A DNA stretch of 10,607 nucleotides from positions 1 through 10,607 of the forward strand of contig DVLP01000148.1 in assembly GCA_018715445.1 (NCBI GenBank). Reading direction: 5' to 3'. The notes beneath the pieces were generated by a model. It was given only the letters and a program-made list of their open reading frames with translations. It was not told where the DNA came from and searched no databases. The first letter of the stretch is position 1; each line of letters begins with the position of its first letter. Of the stretch, positions 1-6,479 are shown piece after piece. This stretch comes from Candidatus Avipropionibacterium avicola (GTDB taxonomy: Bacteria > Actinomycetota > Actinomycetes > Propionibacteriales > Propionibacteriaceae). A program made the translations under genes and the position numbers.

Positions 1-302
1 CCCCGCAGCAGTACGGGCAGCAGCCTCAACAGCAGTACGGCCAACAGCCCCAGTACGGCCAACAGCCCCAGTACGGCCAGCAGCCGCAACAGCAGTACGG
101 GCAGCAGCCTCAACAGGACTACGGCCAACAACCCCAGTACGGCGGGCAGCAGCAGCCCCAGTACGCCGGTCAGGGCCAGTCGTACGGGCAGCAGTCCCCG
201 CAGCAGTACGGTCAGCAGCCCCAGCAGCAGTACGGGCAACAGCAGCAGTACGGGCAGCAGCAGTCGTACGGGCAGCAGCAGTACGGGCAGCAGGGCCCCG
301 GG
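1..302 (+). repeat. In-frame degenerate tandem repeat coding QQYGQQPQ
   Basis: The repeat is coding. An 18-bp unit, CAGTACGGCCAACAGCCC, stands twice head to tail at 33-50 and 51-68, with a diverged third copy at 69-86. Above this is a longer period: the segment 7-60 recurs at 91-144, an offset of 84 bp or 28 codons, with only three mismatches. Every difference keeps the frame, as expected for slippage or unequal exchange inside a coding sequence. The repeat may start left of the window. Copy number probably varies between strains (inference). Confidence 0.9.
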
Positions 303-968
303 GGACAGCCGTCGGGCTTCACCCCGCCGCCACCGGCCAAGCGCTCCAACGGCCTGATCATCGGCCTGATCGGTGGCGGCCTGGCGCTGGCGCTGGTGGT
401 CGGTCTGATCATCATGGTGCTCACCCGCAACGACGACGGCCCGGTCGGCATCGACGTGCCGCCGCCGAGCCCGCCGGCCTCCCAGCCGAACGATCCCGAG
501 AGCACTCCGCCGTCTGGTGGCGGTGGCTCCGGTGAGGTCGGTGGCCTGAGCTACACGCTGCCGGACGGGTGGTCCGAGGTCTCGCGGGACTCGAGCTCGG
601 TGACCCTGGAGACCGCCGAAGGGCGGCGGGTGCTGATCCAGACCGGTCAGGCCAGTGGCGGGATCAGCCAGTCGGTCGACCAGTTCACCCAAGCCTTGGC
701 GAAGGATCTGACCAATGCCGAGGTGACCCCGGCGAAGCCGCTCGACATCAATGCGCCCGGCGTCGAGGCGGTCGAGGGCATCGTCGCCGGCACGGCGACC
801 TCCAACTCCGGCTCGAAGCAGATGGTGTTCAACACCCTCGGCGCAGCCAAGGAGGACGGGTCCAAGGCGGTGCTGGCCACGATCGCCCGTGAGCAGGGTG
901 ACGACGCCGAGGCCGATGTGCAGGCCTTCGTGGGGCTGTTCAACGAGCTGCTCCGCGGGCTGGCCTGA
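1..968 (+). CDS. Q/Y-rich single-pass membrane protein with secreted C-terminal domain (5' partial)
   Basis: The reading frame is open from the left edge (first full codon at 3) to TGA at 966-968, so the N-terminus lies outside the window. In-window residues 1-100 are low complexity, built from QQYGQQPQ-like units with 14 tyrosines. A basic stop-transfer patch (AKRSN, near residue 112) follows, then a Gly/Leu/Ile transmembrane helix at about residues 117-137, a Pro/Ser/Gly linker, and a domain of about 140 residues starting at GGLSYTLPDGW. The topology implied is a cytoplasmic Q/Y-rich tail and an extracellular domain. The 'YTLPDGW' opening and the length recall PsbP/Mog1-like or DUF1795-type secreted domains of actinobacterial lipoproteins. 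That assignment is a guess from pattern, not a recognised family. The function is unknown. A hairpin terminator follows directly, so this gene is separate from uvrB. The layout resembles actinobacterial membrane proteins with Pro/Gln/Tyr-rich tails. Confidence 0.85.
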   Translation, partial: PQQYGQQPQQQYGQQPQYGQQPQYGQQPQQQYGQQPQQDYGQQPQYGGQQQPQYAGQGQSYGQQSPQQYGQQPQQQYGQQQQYGQQQSYGQQQYGQQGPGGQPSGFTPPPPAKRSNGLIIGLIGGGLALALVVGLIIMVLTRNDDGPVGIDVPPPSPPASQPNDPESTPPSGGGGSGEVGGLSYTLPDGWSEVSRDSSSVTLETAEGRRVLIQTGQASGGISQSVDQFTQALAKDLTNAEVTPAKPLDINAPGVEAVEGIVAGTATSNSGSKQMVFNTLGAAKEDGSKAVLATIAREQGDDAEADVQAFVGLFNELLRGLA

Positions 969-983
969 CCCACGGTCCACGGA

Positions 984-1010
984 CGGGCCCCCACTGTCGG
1001 TGGGGGCCCG
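984..1010 (+). terminator. Strong hairpin terminator after the Q/Y-rich gene
   Basis: An 11-bp perfect inverted repeat (984-994 with 1000-1010, GGGCCCCCA against TGGGGGCCC at its core) encloses a 5-nt loop. It lies 15 nt after the stop codon of the upstream gene. There is no long U-run, only a short TTT at 1018-1020, which is normal for actinobacterial terminators. The hairpin ends immediately before the -10 box proposed for uvrB. Confidence 0.8.
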
Positions 1011-1016
1011 TACGCT
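1011..1016 (+). promoter_or_regulatory. Candidate -10 box for a leaderless uvrB transcript
   Basis: TACGCT fits the TANNNT pattern of actinobacterial -10 elements and ends 6 nt before the uvrB ATG at 1023. Transcription would then begin at or next to the start codon. This fits the absence of any Shine-Dalgarno sequence upstream of uvrB. The -35 position falls inside the terminator stem and shows no recognisable box. No inverted GAAC-N4-GTTC SOS box is visible between 969 and 1022. Confidence 0.5.
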
Positions 1017-1022
1017 GTTTCC

Positions 1023-3101
1023 ATGCGCCCCCTCCAGGAACTGCAACGCCAGGTCGCCCCGCTGGCGGTCGAGAGTGAGTTCGACCCGGCCGGCGACCAG
1101 CCCGCCGCGATCGAGGACCTCGAGCGCCGGATCAAGGCCGGCGAGCAGGACGTCGTGCTGCTCGGTGCGACCGGCACCGGCAAAACGGCCACCGTGGCGT
1201 GGTTGGCCGAGCGACTGCAGCGGCCGATGTTGGTGATGCAGCCCAACAAGACCCTGGCCGCGCAGTTCGCCAACGAGCTGCGTCAGTTCTTCCCGCGCAA
1301 CGCCGTCGAGTACTTCGTCTCGTACTACGACTACTACCAACCCGAGGCGTACATCCCGCAGACCGACACCTACATCGAGAAGGACTCCTCCCTCAACGAG
1401 GAGGTCGAGCGGCTGCGGCACAAGGCGACGTACTCCCTGCTCACCCGTCGTGACACGATCGTGGTGGCCACCGTCTCGGCGATCTACGGCCTGGGCACCC
1501 CGGAGGAGTACCTGGATCGCAAGATCACCCTGCGGGTCGGTGAGGAGCACGACCGCGACCAGCTGCTGCGGCGCCTGGTCGACATCCAGTACGCCCGCAA
1601 CGACCTCGCCGGCACCCGCGGCACCTTCCGGGTGCGGGGTGACACCCTCGAGGTCTTCCCGATGTACGAGGAGTTGGCCTGGCGGGTCGAGTTCTTCGGC
1701 GACGAGATCGAGGGCCTGTCGACCCTGCAGCCGTTGACCGGCGAGGTGGTGACCAATGATGACGAGCTGTCGATCTTCCCGGCCACCCACTACACCGCCG
1801 GACCGGAGCGGATGGAGCGAGCGATCCGTGGGATCGAGGCCGAGCTCGCCGAGCGTCTGGCCGAGCTGGAGTCACAGCAGAAGCTGCTGGAGGCGCAACG
1901 GCTGCGGATGCGGACCTCGTACGACATTGAGATGATGCGCCAGATCGGCAGCTGCAACGGCATCGAGAACTACTCCCGCCACATGGACGGGCGTGGGCCG
2001 GGGAGTGCGCCGAGCTGTCTGCTCGACTACTTCCCGGAGGACTTCGTGCTCGTGATCGACGAGTCCCACGTCACCGTTCCCCAGATCGGCGGGATGTACG
2101 AGGGCGACATGTCCCGCAAGCGGACCCTCGTCGAGCACGGCTTCCGGCTGCCCTCGGCCATCGACAACCGACCACTGCGGTGGGAGGAGTTCGTCGAGCG
2201 GATCGGTCAGACCGTGTACCTCTCGGCGACCCCGGGCTCGTACGAGATGGCCCGCAGTGACGGCTTCGTGCAGCAGATCATCCGTCCCACCGGGCTGGTC
2301 GACCCGGAGGTCGTGGTGAAGCCGACCAAGGGCCAGATCGACGACCTGATGGCCGAGATCAACGAGCGCGTCGAGCGCAACGAGCGCGTACTGGTCACCA
2401 CCCTGACCAAGAAGATGGCCGAGGACCTCACCGACTACCTCCTGGAGCACCAGATCCGTACTCGCTACCTGCACAGCGAGGTCGACACCCTGAAGCGGAT
2501 CGAGTTGCTGCGCGAGCTGCGGATGGGCGAGTACGACGTGCTGGTCGGCATCAACCTGCTGCGGGAGGGCCTTGACCTGCCGGAGGTCTCGCTGGTGGCG
2601 ATCCTGGATGCCGACAAGGAGGGCTTCCTGCGCAGCGACCGGTCGTTGATCCAGACCATCGGTCGAGCGGCCCGCAACGTGGCCGGCCAGGTCCACATGT
2701 ATGCCGACAGGATCACCGCGTCGATGGCGGCGGCCATCGACGAGACCAACCGGCGTCGCGACATCCAGATCGCCTGGAACACCGAGCACGGGATCGACCC
2801 GAAACCGCTGCAGAAGCGGATCGCCGACATCACCGACATGTTGGCCCGCGAGGATGCCGACACCGCCGAGCTGCTCGGCTCGAACGGTGCACGCACCTCG
2901 CCGGTGCCGCGTGAGGTCGGCCAGCACACCCGCGACCTCGCCGCACTGCCCTCGGAGGACCTGGGCACGCTGGTGCAGGAGCTCACCGAGCAGATGCACG
3001 CGGCCGCGGCGGACCTGCAGTTCGAGGTCGCGGCACGACTGCGCGACGAGATCTCGGAGCTGAAGAAGGAGCTGCGCCAGATGCTCGAGGCGACGAAATG
3101 A
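1023..3101 (+). CDS. uvrB: UvrABC excinuclease subunit UvrB
   Basis: UvrB is the damage-verifying, ATP-dependent helicase-like subunit of nucleotide excision repair. UvrA loads it onto DNA, and it recruits UvrC for incision. The protein has 692 residues, full length for the family. Visible landmarks are the Walker A motif GATGTGKT (48-55), the Tyr-rich beta-hairpin region [16 protein letters not shown] (97-112) that probes the lesion, the DESH box (346-349), the helicase motifs around [10 protein letters not shown] and [14 protein letters not shown], the arginine-finger motif IGRAARN (546-552), and a C-terminal UVR coiled-coil domain (about 650-685) for UvrC contact. The ATG at 1023 is chosen because [11 protein letters not shown] resembles the usual actinobacterial N-terminus. 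The start has no Shine-Dalgarno and is probably leaderless. Nothing is missing or broken. Family assignment is certain. Confidence 0.98.
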   Translation: MRPLQELQRQVAPLAVESEFDPAGDQPAAIEDLERRIKAGEQDVVLLGATGTGKTATVAWLAERLQRPMLVMQPNKTLAAQFANELRQFFPRNAVEYFVSYYDYYQPEAYIPQTDTYIEKDSSLNEEVERLRHKATYSLLTRRDTIVVATVSAIYGLGTPEEYLDRKITLRVGEEHDRDQLLRRLVDIQYARNDLAGTRGTFRVRGDTLEVFPMYEELAWRVEFFGDEIEGLSTLQPLTGEVVTNDDELSIFPATHYTAGPERMERAIRGIEAELAERLAELESQQKLLEAQRLRMRTSYDIEMMRQIGSCNGIENYSRHMDGRGPGSAPSCLLDYFPEDFVLVIDESHVTVPQIGGMYEGDMSRKRTLVEHGFRLPSAIDNRPLRWEEFVERIGQTVYLSATPGSYEMARSDGFVQQIIRPTGLVDPEVVVKPTKGQIDDLMAEINERVERNERVLVTTLTKKMAEDLTDYLLEHQIRTRYLHSEVDTLKRIELLRELRMGEYDVLVGINLLREGLDLPEVSLVAILDADKEGFLRSDRSLIQTIGRAARNVAGQVHMYADRITASMAAAIDETNRRRDIQIAWNTEHGIDPKPLQKRIADITDMLAREDADTAELLGSNGARTSPVPREVGQHTRDLAALPSEDLGTLVQELTEQMHAAAADLQFEVAARLRDEISELKKELRQMLEATK

Positions 3102-3120
3102 CACCGGGCGGATGCCGGTG
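3102..3120 (+). terminator. Weak hairpin after uvrB
   Basis: CACCGG (3102-3107) and CCGGTG (3115-3120) form a 6-bp perfect stem around a 7-nt loop directly after the uvrB stop codon. There is no U-tract. It could be a weak terminator or an RNA 3'-end structure that separates uvrB from the TerC leader transcript. The stem is short enough to be chance in GC-rich DNA. Confidence 0.3.
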
Positions 3121-3137
3121 ATCGCCGGATCATGACG

Positions 3138-3143
3138 TAGACT
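3138..3143 (+). promoter_or_regulatory. Candidate -10 box for the riboswitch/TerC transcript
   Basis: TAGACT matches the TANNNT -10 pattern. Transcription would start around 3149-3151, exactly where the first strand of the riboswitch closing helix begins. No convincing -35 box is seen. The position relative to the aptamer is the main support. Confidence 0.5.
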
Positions 3144-3148
3144 GAATC

Positions 3149-3260
3149 GCTGGAGGGGAGTATTCCCTACGAGGCGTCATCGTCATCACGGATCCGTACG
3201 TTCGCGTGTGCGGCCCGGTGGCGCCTGCCGTTCACCTGATGGTGGAAGAGACCTCCGAGC
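3149..3260 (+). promoter_or_regulatory. yybP-ykoY manganese riboswitch aptamer
   Basis: The leader of the TerC-family gene carries both sequence hallmarks of the yybP-ykoY (Mn2+) class: the 5' loop GGGGAGTA (3155-3162) and the 3' loop AGACC (3249-3253). The closing helix P1 can form between 3149-3155 (GCTGGAG) and 3253-3260 (CTCCGAGC, with G3257 bulged). Between them lie the hairpin-forming stretches expected of the class, including CGGC (3211-3214) with GCCG (3227-3230). It is established that this class binds Mn2+ and precedes manganese exporters and TerC-family genes; in known cases Mn2+ turns expression on. The loops and the downstream gene are direct observations, and the ligand is inferred from the class. 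A covariance-model search would settle the exact boundaries. Confidence 0.88.
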
Positions 3261-3303
3261 TCGTCCCGCGCGACCTCACGTCGCACCCGTGTCTCGGAAA
3301 GGT
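3251..3303 (+). promoter_or_regulatory. Riboswitch expression platform masking the TerC ribosome-binding site
   Basis: The strand ACCTCCGAG (3251-3259), which includes the 3' side of aptamer helix P1, is complementary to CTCGG-AA-AGGT (3293-3303): nine base pairs with a 2-nt bulge. The second strand covers the purine-rich GGAAAGG (3296-3302), the only ribosome-binding candidate upstream of the GTG at 3315. P1 and this helix share 3253-3259 and are mutually exclusive. The reading is that without Mn2+ the masking helix forms and translation is off. With Mn2+ bound, P1 forms and the site is freed. The pairings are seen in the sequence; the direction of switching is inferred from the class. Confidence 0.6.
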
Positions 3304-3314
3304 TCCCCCCTGTC

Positions 3315-4358
3315 GTGAACGTGCACCTCTATGCCTGGGTCATCACCGTGGTGGTGACGATCGCTGTCCTGGTCGTCGATGTCGTCATCATCGGTCGCCG
3401 TCCCCACGAACCGTCGATGAAGGAAGCCGGATCCTTCATCGGGATGTACGTCGCGATGGCGGTGCTCTTCGGCATCGGTGTGTGGATGGTCTCCGGCGCC
3501 GACTACGGCAAACAGTTCTTCGCCGGGTGGCTCACCGAGTACAGCCTGTCGATCGACAACCTGTTCATCTTCGTCATCATCATGACCAAGATGAAGGTGC
3601 CTCGCCACCTCCAGCAGTTCGCCCTGATGGTGGGCATCATCCTGGCCCTGGTCTTCCGTGCGGTCTTCATCGCGCTCGGGGCCGCGGTGATCGACCGGTT
3701 CGCGGCGGTGTTCTTCCTCTTCGGCGGCTACCTGATCTACACCGCGATCAAGCTGTTCGTCGAGTGGCTGAAGGGTGACGACGACGAGGAAGAGGCCAAG
3801 GACGGGCTCTTCGTCCGCCTGATCCGTCGGTCCTTCCCCTCCACCCGAGACTTCCGTGGGGTGAAGCTGACCGTCAGTGACGACGGCAAACGACTGTTGA
3901 CGCCGATGTTCTTCGTGATCCTGGCGCTCGGCACCACCGACCTGATCTTTGCCCTGGACTCGATCCCGGCGATCTACGGGCTCACCCAGGAGCCGTTCCT
4001 GGTCTTCACCGCGAACGTCTTCGCCCTGATGGGCCTGCGTCAGCTCTACTTCCTGATCGGTGGTCTGCTGAAGCGGCTCATCTACCTGTCGGTCGGGCTG
4101 TCGGTGATCCTGGTGTTCATCGGGGTCAAGCTGATGCTGCACGCCTTCCACGAGACCCACGTCCTGGAGTGGATCGGCTACCACGGCCCGGTGCCCGAGG
4201 TCAGCACGGAGCTCTCCCTCGGCGTGATCGTCACCACGCTGGTCGTCACCACGGTGGCCAGCCTGATCCGGACCCGCGGCAAGTCGGCCGCCGACCTGAC
4301 CCCCGCGAAGCCGTCCGACGGCGAGGACTTCCCGGACTACCGGGCACCGAAGGACTGA
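3315..4358 (+). CDS. TerC/Alx-family integral membrane protein, probable manganese exporter
   Basis: This 347-residue polytopic membrane protein belongs to the TerC family, which moves divalent metal out of the cytoplasm; Alx and Bacillus TerC proteins act in Mn2+ homeostasis. About nine hydrophobic segments are visible: near 7-27, 43-60, 79-90, 103-124, 131-150, 196-214, 228-252, 257-276 and 300-318. The two family signatures are TEYSLSIDNLF (74-84) and TTDLIFALDSIPA (207-219). Their acidic residues, in the two inverted halves, are the likely metal ligands. A charged cytoplasmic loop contains DDDEEE (155-160). The GTG at 3315 is chosen because MNV is a common start for actinobacterial homologues; a second GTG stands two codons later. 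The ribosome-binding site is weak and lies 12 nt upstream, consistent with riboswitch control. Despite the family name, tellurite resistance is not implied. Confidence 0.93.
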   Translation: MNVHLYAWVITVVVTIAVLVVDVVIIGRRPHEPSMKEAGSFIGMYVAMAVLFGIGVWMVSGADYGKQFFAGWLTEYSLSIDNLFIFVIIMTKMKVPRHLQQFALMVGIILALVFRAVFIALGAAVIDRFAAVFFLFGGYLIYTAIKLFVEWLKGDDDEEEAKDGLFVRLIRRSFPSTRDFRGVKLTVSDDGKRLLTPMFFVILALGTTDLIFALDSIPAIYGLTQEPFLVFTANVFALMGLRQLYFLIGGLLKRLIYLSVGLSVILVFIGVKLMLHAFHETHVLEWIGYHGPVPEVSTELSLGVIVTTLVVTTVASLIRTRGKSAADLTPAKPSDGEDFPDYRAPKD

Positions 4359-4408
4359 GGCCCGGGTCTACGGAGCAGGACGGCCACTCGGCCTGCAGCC
4401 GTTTGCAC

Positions 4409-4414
4409 TAGTCT
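4409..4414 (+). promoter_or_regulatory. Candidate -10 box for the Gfo/Idh gene
   Basis: TAGTCT fits TANNNT and lies 44 nt before the GTG start at 4459, giving a leader of about 38 nt. A small inverted repeat, GGGCC (4425-4429) and GGCCC (4435-4439), sits near the 5' end of that leader. No clear -35 box is visible, so the gene may also receive read-through from the TerC transcript 100 bp upstream. Confidence 0.35.
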
Positions 4415-4443
4415 CGGTGCGGACGGGCCATGAGGGCCCCGAC

Positions 4444-4449
4444 AGGAGG
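4444..4449 (+). promoter_or_regulatory. Shine-Dalgarno site that fixes the Gfo/Idh start
   Basis: AGGAGG stands 9 nt before the GTG at 4459. It selects this codon over an in-frame GTG at 4417, which would add 14 residues unlike any Gfo/Idh N-terminus and has no ribosome-binding site. Confidence 0.85.
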
Positions 4450-4458
4450 AATCCAACA

Positions 4459-5439
4459 GTGAGCCGAAAGACAGCCCTCGTCGGATGCGGTGACATTTCC
4501 CGCCGACACATCCAGGTACTGGAAGAGATCGGGGCCGACCTGGTTGCCGTCTGCGACACCGACCCGGACCAGCTCGCCGCGGCGGCTCCCGGCCAGGACC
4601 TGATCCGGGTCGCCGACCATCGTGAGCTGCTCGGGATCGACGGTCTCGAGCTGGTCCACGTGACGACCCCGCACAACCAGCACGTCCCGGTGGCGGTCGA
4701 CTTCCTCGAAGCCGGCATCCCGGTCCTGACCGAGAAGCCGATCGCGGCCTCGCTGGCCGAGGGGGAGCGCCTGATCGAGACGGCCAAGCGCACCGGCACC
4801 AAGATCGGCGTGAGCTTCCAGAACCGCTACAACGCCCAGTCCCAGGCCCTCAAGGAGATCCTCGAGGCCGGCACCTACGGCAAGGTGCTGGGTGGCCACG
4901 GCTCCGTGCTGTGGCGTCGTACCCCCGAGTACTACCGTGCCCGTCCGTGGCGCGGCAGCAAGGAGGGCAGCGGCGGCGGTCTGCTGATCAACCAGGCGAT
5001 CCACACCATCGACATGTTGCAGTGGCTGCTCGGCGATGTCACCGAGGTCTCCGGGCATGCCGGGACCTACGGCTTGGGTGACGTGATCGAGGTCGAGGAC
5101 ACCGCGACCGTCGCGATGGTCCACGGCGACCCGTCGGTGCGCAGCGTGCTGACCGCCACGAACCTCAACGTCACCAACGATCCGGTGCTGGTCGAGATCC
5201 GTACCGAGGGTGCGGTGCTCACCATGGGGCAGGACCTCACGATCGCCCGTGAGGACGGCACCACCGAGACCATCGACGGTGCCGCCCGGGCGACCGGTCC
5301 GCGGTCCTACTGGGGCAACGCCCACCTGCTGCTGATCGAGGACTTCCACAAGACCCTCGACGATCCCGAGCCGTTCTGGATCGACGCCGCCGAGGGCTAC
5401 AAGTCCCTCTGGATCCTCAAGCAGGTTCTGGGCTACTGA
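4459..5439 (+). CDS. Gfo/Idh/MocA-family NAD(P)-dependent oxidoreductase
   Basis: The protein has 326 residues, a normal length for this family of soluble sugar, inositol and nucleotide-sugar dehydrogenases. The N-terminal Rossmann domain opens with KTALVGCGDISRRH, where GCGDIS replaces the textbook GxGxxG. A beta-strand ending in the acidic residue of VCDTD (31-35) suggests NAD preference. The family motif EKP (92-94, catalytic Lys 93) and HTID (182-185, catalytic His with Asp 185) are both present, so the active site looks intact. GGGLLINQAIHTID marks the C-terminal alpha/beta substrate domain. The substrate cannot be read from the sequence. Its last 23 bases overlap the end of the methyltransferase gene on the other strand. 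The methyltransferase and DUF2264 neighbours suggest carbohydrate or glycan chemistry, which is inference only. Confidence 0.93.
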   Translation: MSRKTALVGCGDISRRHIQVLEEIGADLVAVCDTDPDQLAAAAPGQDLIRVADHRELLGIDGLELVHVTTPHNQHVPVAVDFLEAGIPVLTEKPIAASLAEGERLIETAKRTGTKIGVSFQNRYNAQSQALKEILEAGTYGKVLGGHGSVLWRRTPEYYRARPWRGSKEGSGGGLLINQAIHTIDMLQWLLGDVTEVSGHAGTYGLGDVIEVEDTATVAMVHGDPSVRSVLTATNLNVTNDPVLVEIRTEGAVLTMGQDLTIAREDGTTETIDGAARATGPRSYWGNAHLLLIEDFHKTLDDPEPFWIDAAEGYKSLWILKQVLGY

Positions 5440-6409
5440 CCCCCGCGGCAACCCGTTCCAGGTAGAACGAGCCGGTCTCGACGTCGGCTCGCAGGTGCGG
5501 GCAGGCCTGCTGGAGTTGTTCGGCATGTGCGTGCTGGAGGTAGTTCATGGCCGCCACGATCCGCCACGACGGACTGTCGGTCAGGAACGCCTCCAGCAGG
5601 TACTGCTCGTTCCAGAACCGGTGACGTCCCAGCACCCACAGCTCCGGATAGTCGCGGGGTGTGTAGATGTCGTGGACGTGGACCAGCACACCGGGCTGCA
5701 GGGTGGGCAGGATCTCCAGGTACTCGCAGAGCACGTCACCCCGGGGCCGGATCACGTGGGAGGAGTCGATGAAGAGCAGGTCGCCCTGCTCCAGATCGGC
5801 GAAGAAGTCGGGTCCGAGGTCCTCGACCCGCTGGCGGACCACGCGGACCCCGATCGAGTCCAGCCACCGGTTCTCGAACGGTTCGACACAGACGTGCTCG
5901 CAGCGGTGGTCCGGATCGTCGGCGCGGTTGGCGGCGATCGCCTTGGCCGCCACCAGGGTTGAGTTGCCGGACCCGATCTCGTAGATCCGTCGCGGTTTGC
6001 GGAGCCGGATCAGGTTGTACAGCATCTCCGCATCGCCCTGCTCGAACATGCCGTTGCCGAACCGGAACCCGTTGCGGGTGCCGGCGGGATCCTCCAGGTC
6101 GGCCAGCTCCGACTGGAAGGTGCACCGTTCCAGCAGGGCCAGTTGCTCGTCGTCGCGCCAGTCCAGTCCGGGCAGGGCACGAGGTTGGTCCAGCCGACCC
6201 GAGAGCGAGTCATGGTCGGCCCAGGGCTCGTAGTAGTGGTTCCTGACCGGCATCACCCCGACCCGGCGCAGCACGGCGCGGCAGATCGGTAGTCGATGCA
6301 GGCTGGCCCGTCGGATGAAGGCCATCAGGACTGCTGCTGGTACCAGCGGGATCGCGATGATCCCGTCGAGGAACCGCAAGATCTTTTCTGCACGTTCTTT
6401 GGCCGCCAT
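5417..6409 (-). CDS. Membrane-anchored class I SAM-dependent methyltransferase
   Basis: The product has 330 residues. Residues 11-33 are hydrophobic and flanked by basic residues (KILRF before, RRASLHR after), which suggests an N-terminal membrane anchor with the enzyme on the cytoplasmic face. A conserved-looking collar, VMPVRNHYYEPW (52-63), follows. The methyltransferase fold shows motif I, YEIGSGNST (143-151), an acidic residue closing strand 2 in VCVEPF (173-178), and LLFIDSSH (211-218) ending in Asp. Then comes VHVHDIYTPRDYP (243-255), typical of Methyltransf_24-like enzymes acting on sugars or glycan precursors. The ATG at 6409 is chosen because GGGGGAG lies 6 nt upstream; an earlier in-frame TTG at 6454 lacks a site. 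The gene may share the transcript of the DUF2264 gene 70 bp upstream. The acceptor substrate is unknown. Confidence 0.85.
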   Translation of the reverse strand: MAAKERAEKILRFLDGIIAIPLVPAAVLMAFIRRASLHRLPICRAVLRRVGVMPVRNHYYEPWADHDSLSGRLDQPRALPGLDWRDDEQLALLERCTFQSELADLEDPAGTRNGFRFGNGMFEQGDAEMLYNLIRLRKPRRIYEIGSGNSTLVAAKAIAANRADDPDHRCEHVCVEPFENRWLDSIGVRVVRQRVEDLGPDFFADLEQGDLLFIDSSHVIRPRGDVLCEYLEILPTLQPGVLVHVHDIYTPRDYPELWVLGRHRFWNEQYLLEAFLTDSPSWRIVAAMNYLQHAHAEQLQQACPHLRADVETGSFYLERVAAGVSSPEPA

Positions 6410-6415
6410 GGCGAT

Positions 6416-6422
6416 CTCCCCC
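6416..6422 (-). promoter_or_regulatory. Shine-Dalgarno site of the methyltransferase gene
   Basis: Read on the minus strand this is GGGGGAG, 6 nt before the ATG at 6409. It is the basis for preferring that start over the in-frame TTG 15 codons upstream. Confidence 0.75.
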
Positions 6423-6479
6423 GAGTGCACGGCCACGATGCCGTCTGGCGACAACTATCCTCGCGCCGCGATCGGACTG

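Noticed and set aside
1..302. Regular short repeats that could suggest a CRISPR array
   Set aside because: The repeats are in-frame codons for Gln, Tyr, Gly and Pro, have no unique spacers and belong to an open coding frame.
212..505. Antisense frame rich in Cys and Pro
   Set aside because: It is only the reverse reading of the QQYG repeats and has no ribosome-binding site.
969..1022. SOS (LexA) operator in front of uvrB
   Set aside because: No GAAC-N4-GTTC-like palindrome is present in this interval; the only inverted repeat is the terminator.
1872..3104. Antisense frame of 410 codons opposite uvrB
   Set aside because: uvrB is certain on the plus strand. The antisense product has no recognisable domain, and long shadow frames are expected at this GC content.
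3276..4184. Antisense frame of 302 codons opposite the TerC gene, rich in Asp, His and Glu
   Set aside because: The composition is the mirror of Val/Ile/Leu membrane codons. No start signal or family was seen.
3315..4358. Tellurite resistance as the role of the TerC-family gene
   Set aside because: The family name is historical. The Mn2+-type riboswitch and the lack of other ter genes argue for manganese homeostasis.
4380..4402. Hairpin ACGGC/GCCGT as a terminator for the TerC gene
   Set aside because: It has a five-pair stem with a 13-nt loop, too weak to support a call in GC-rich DNA.
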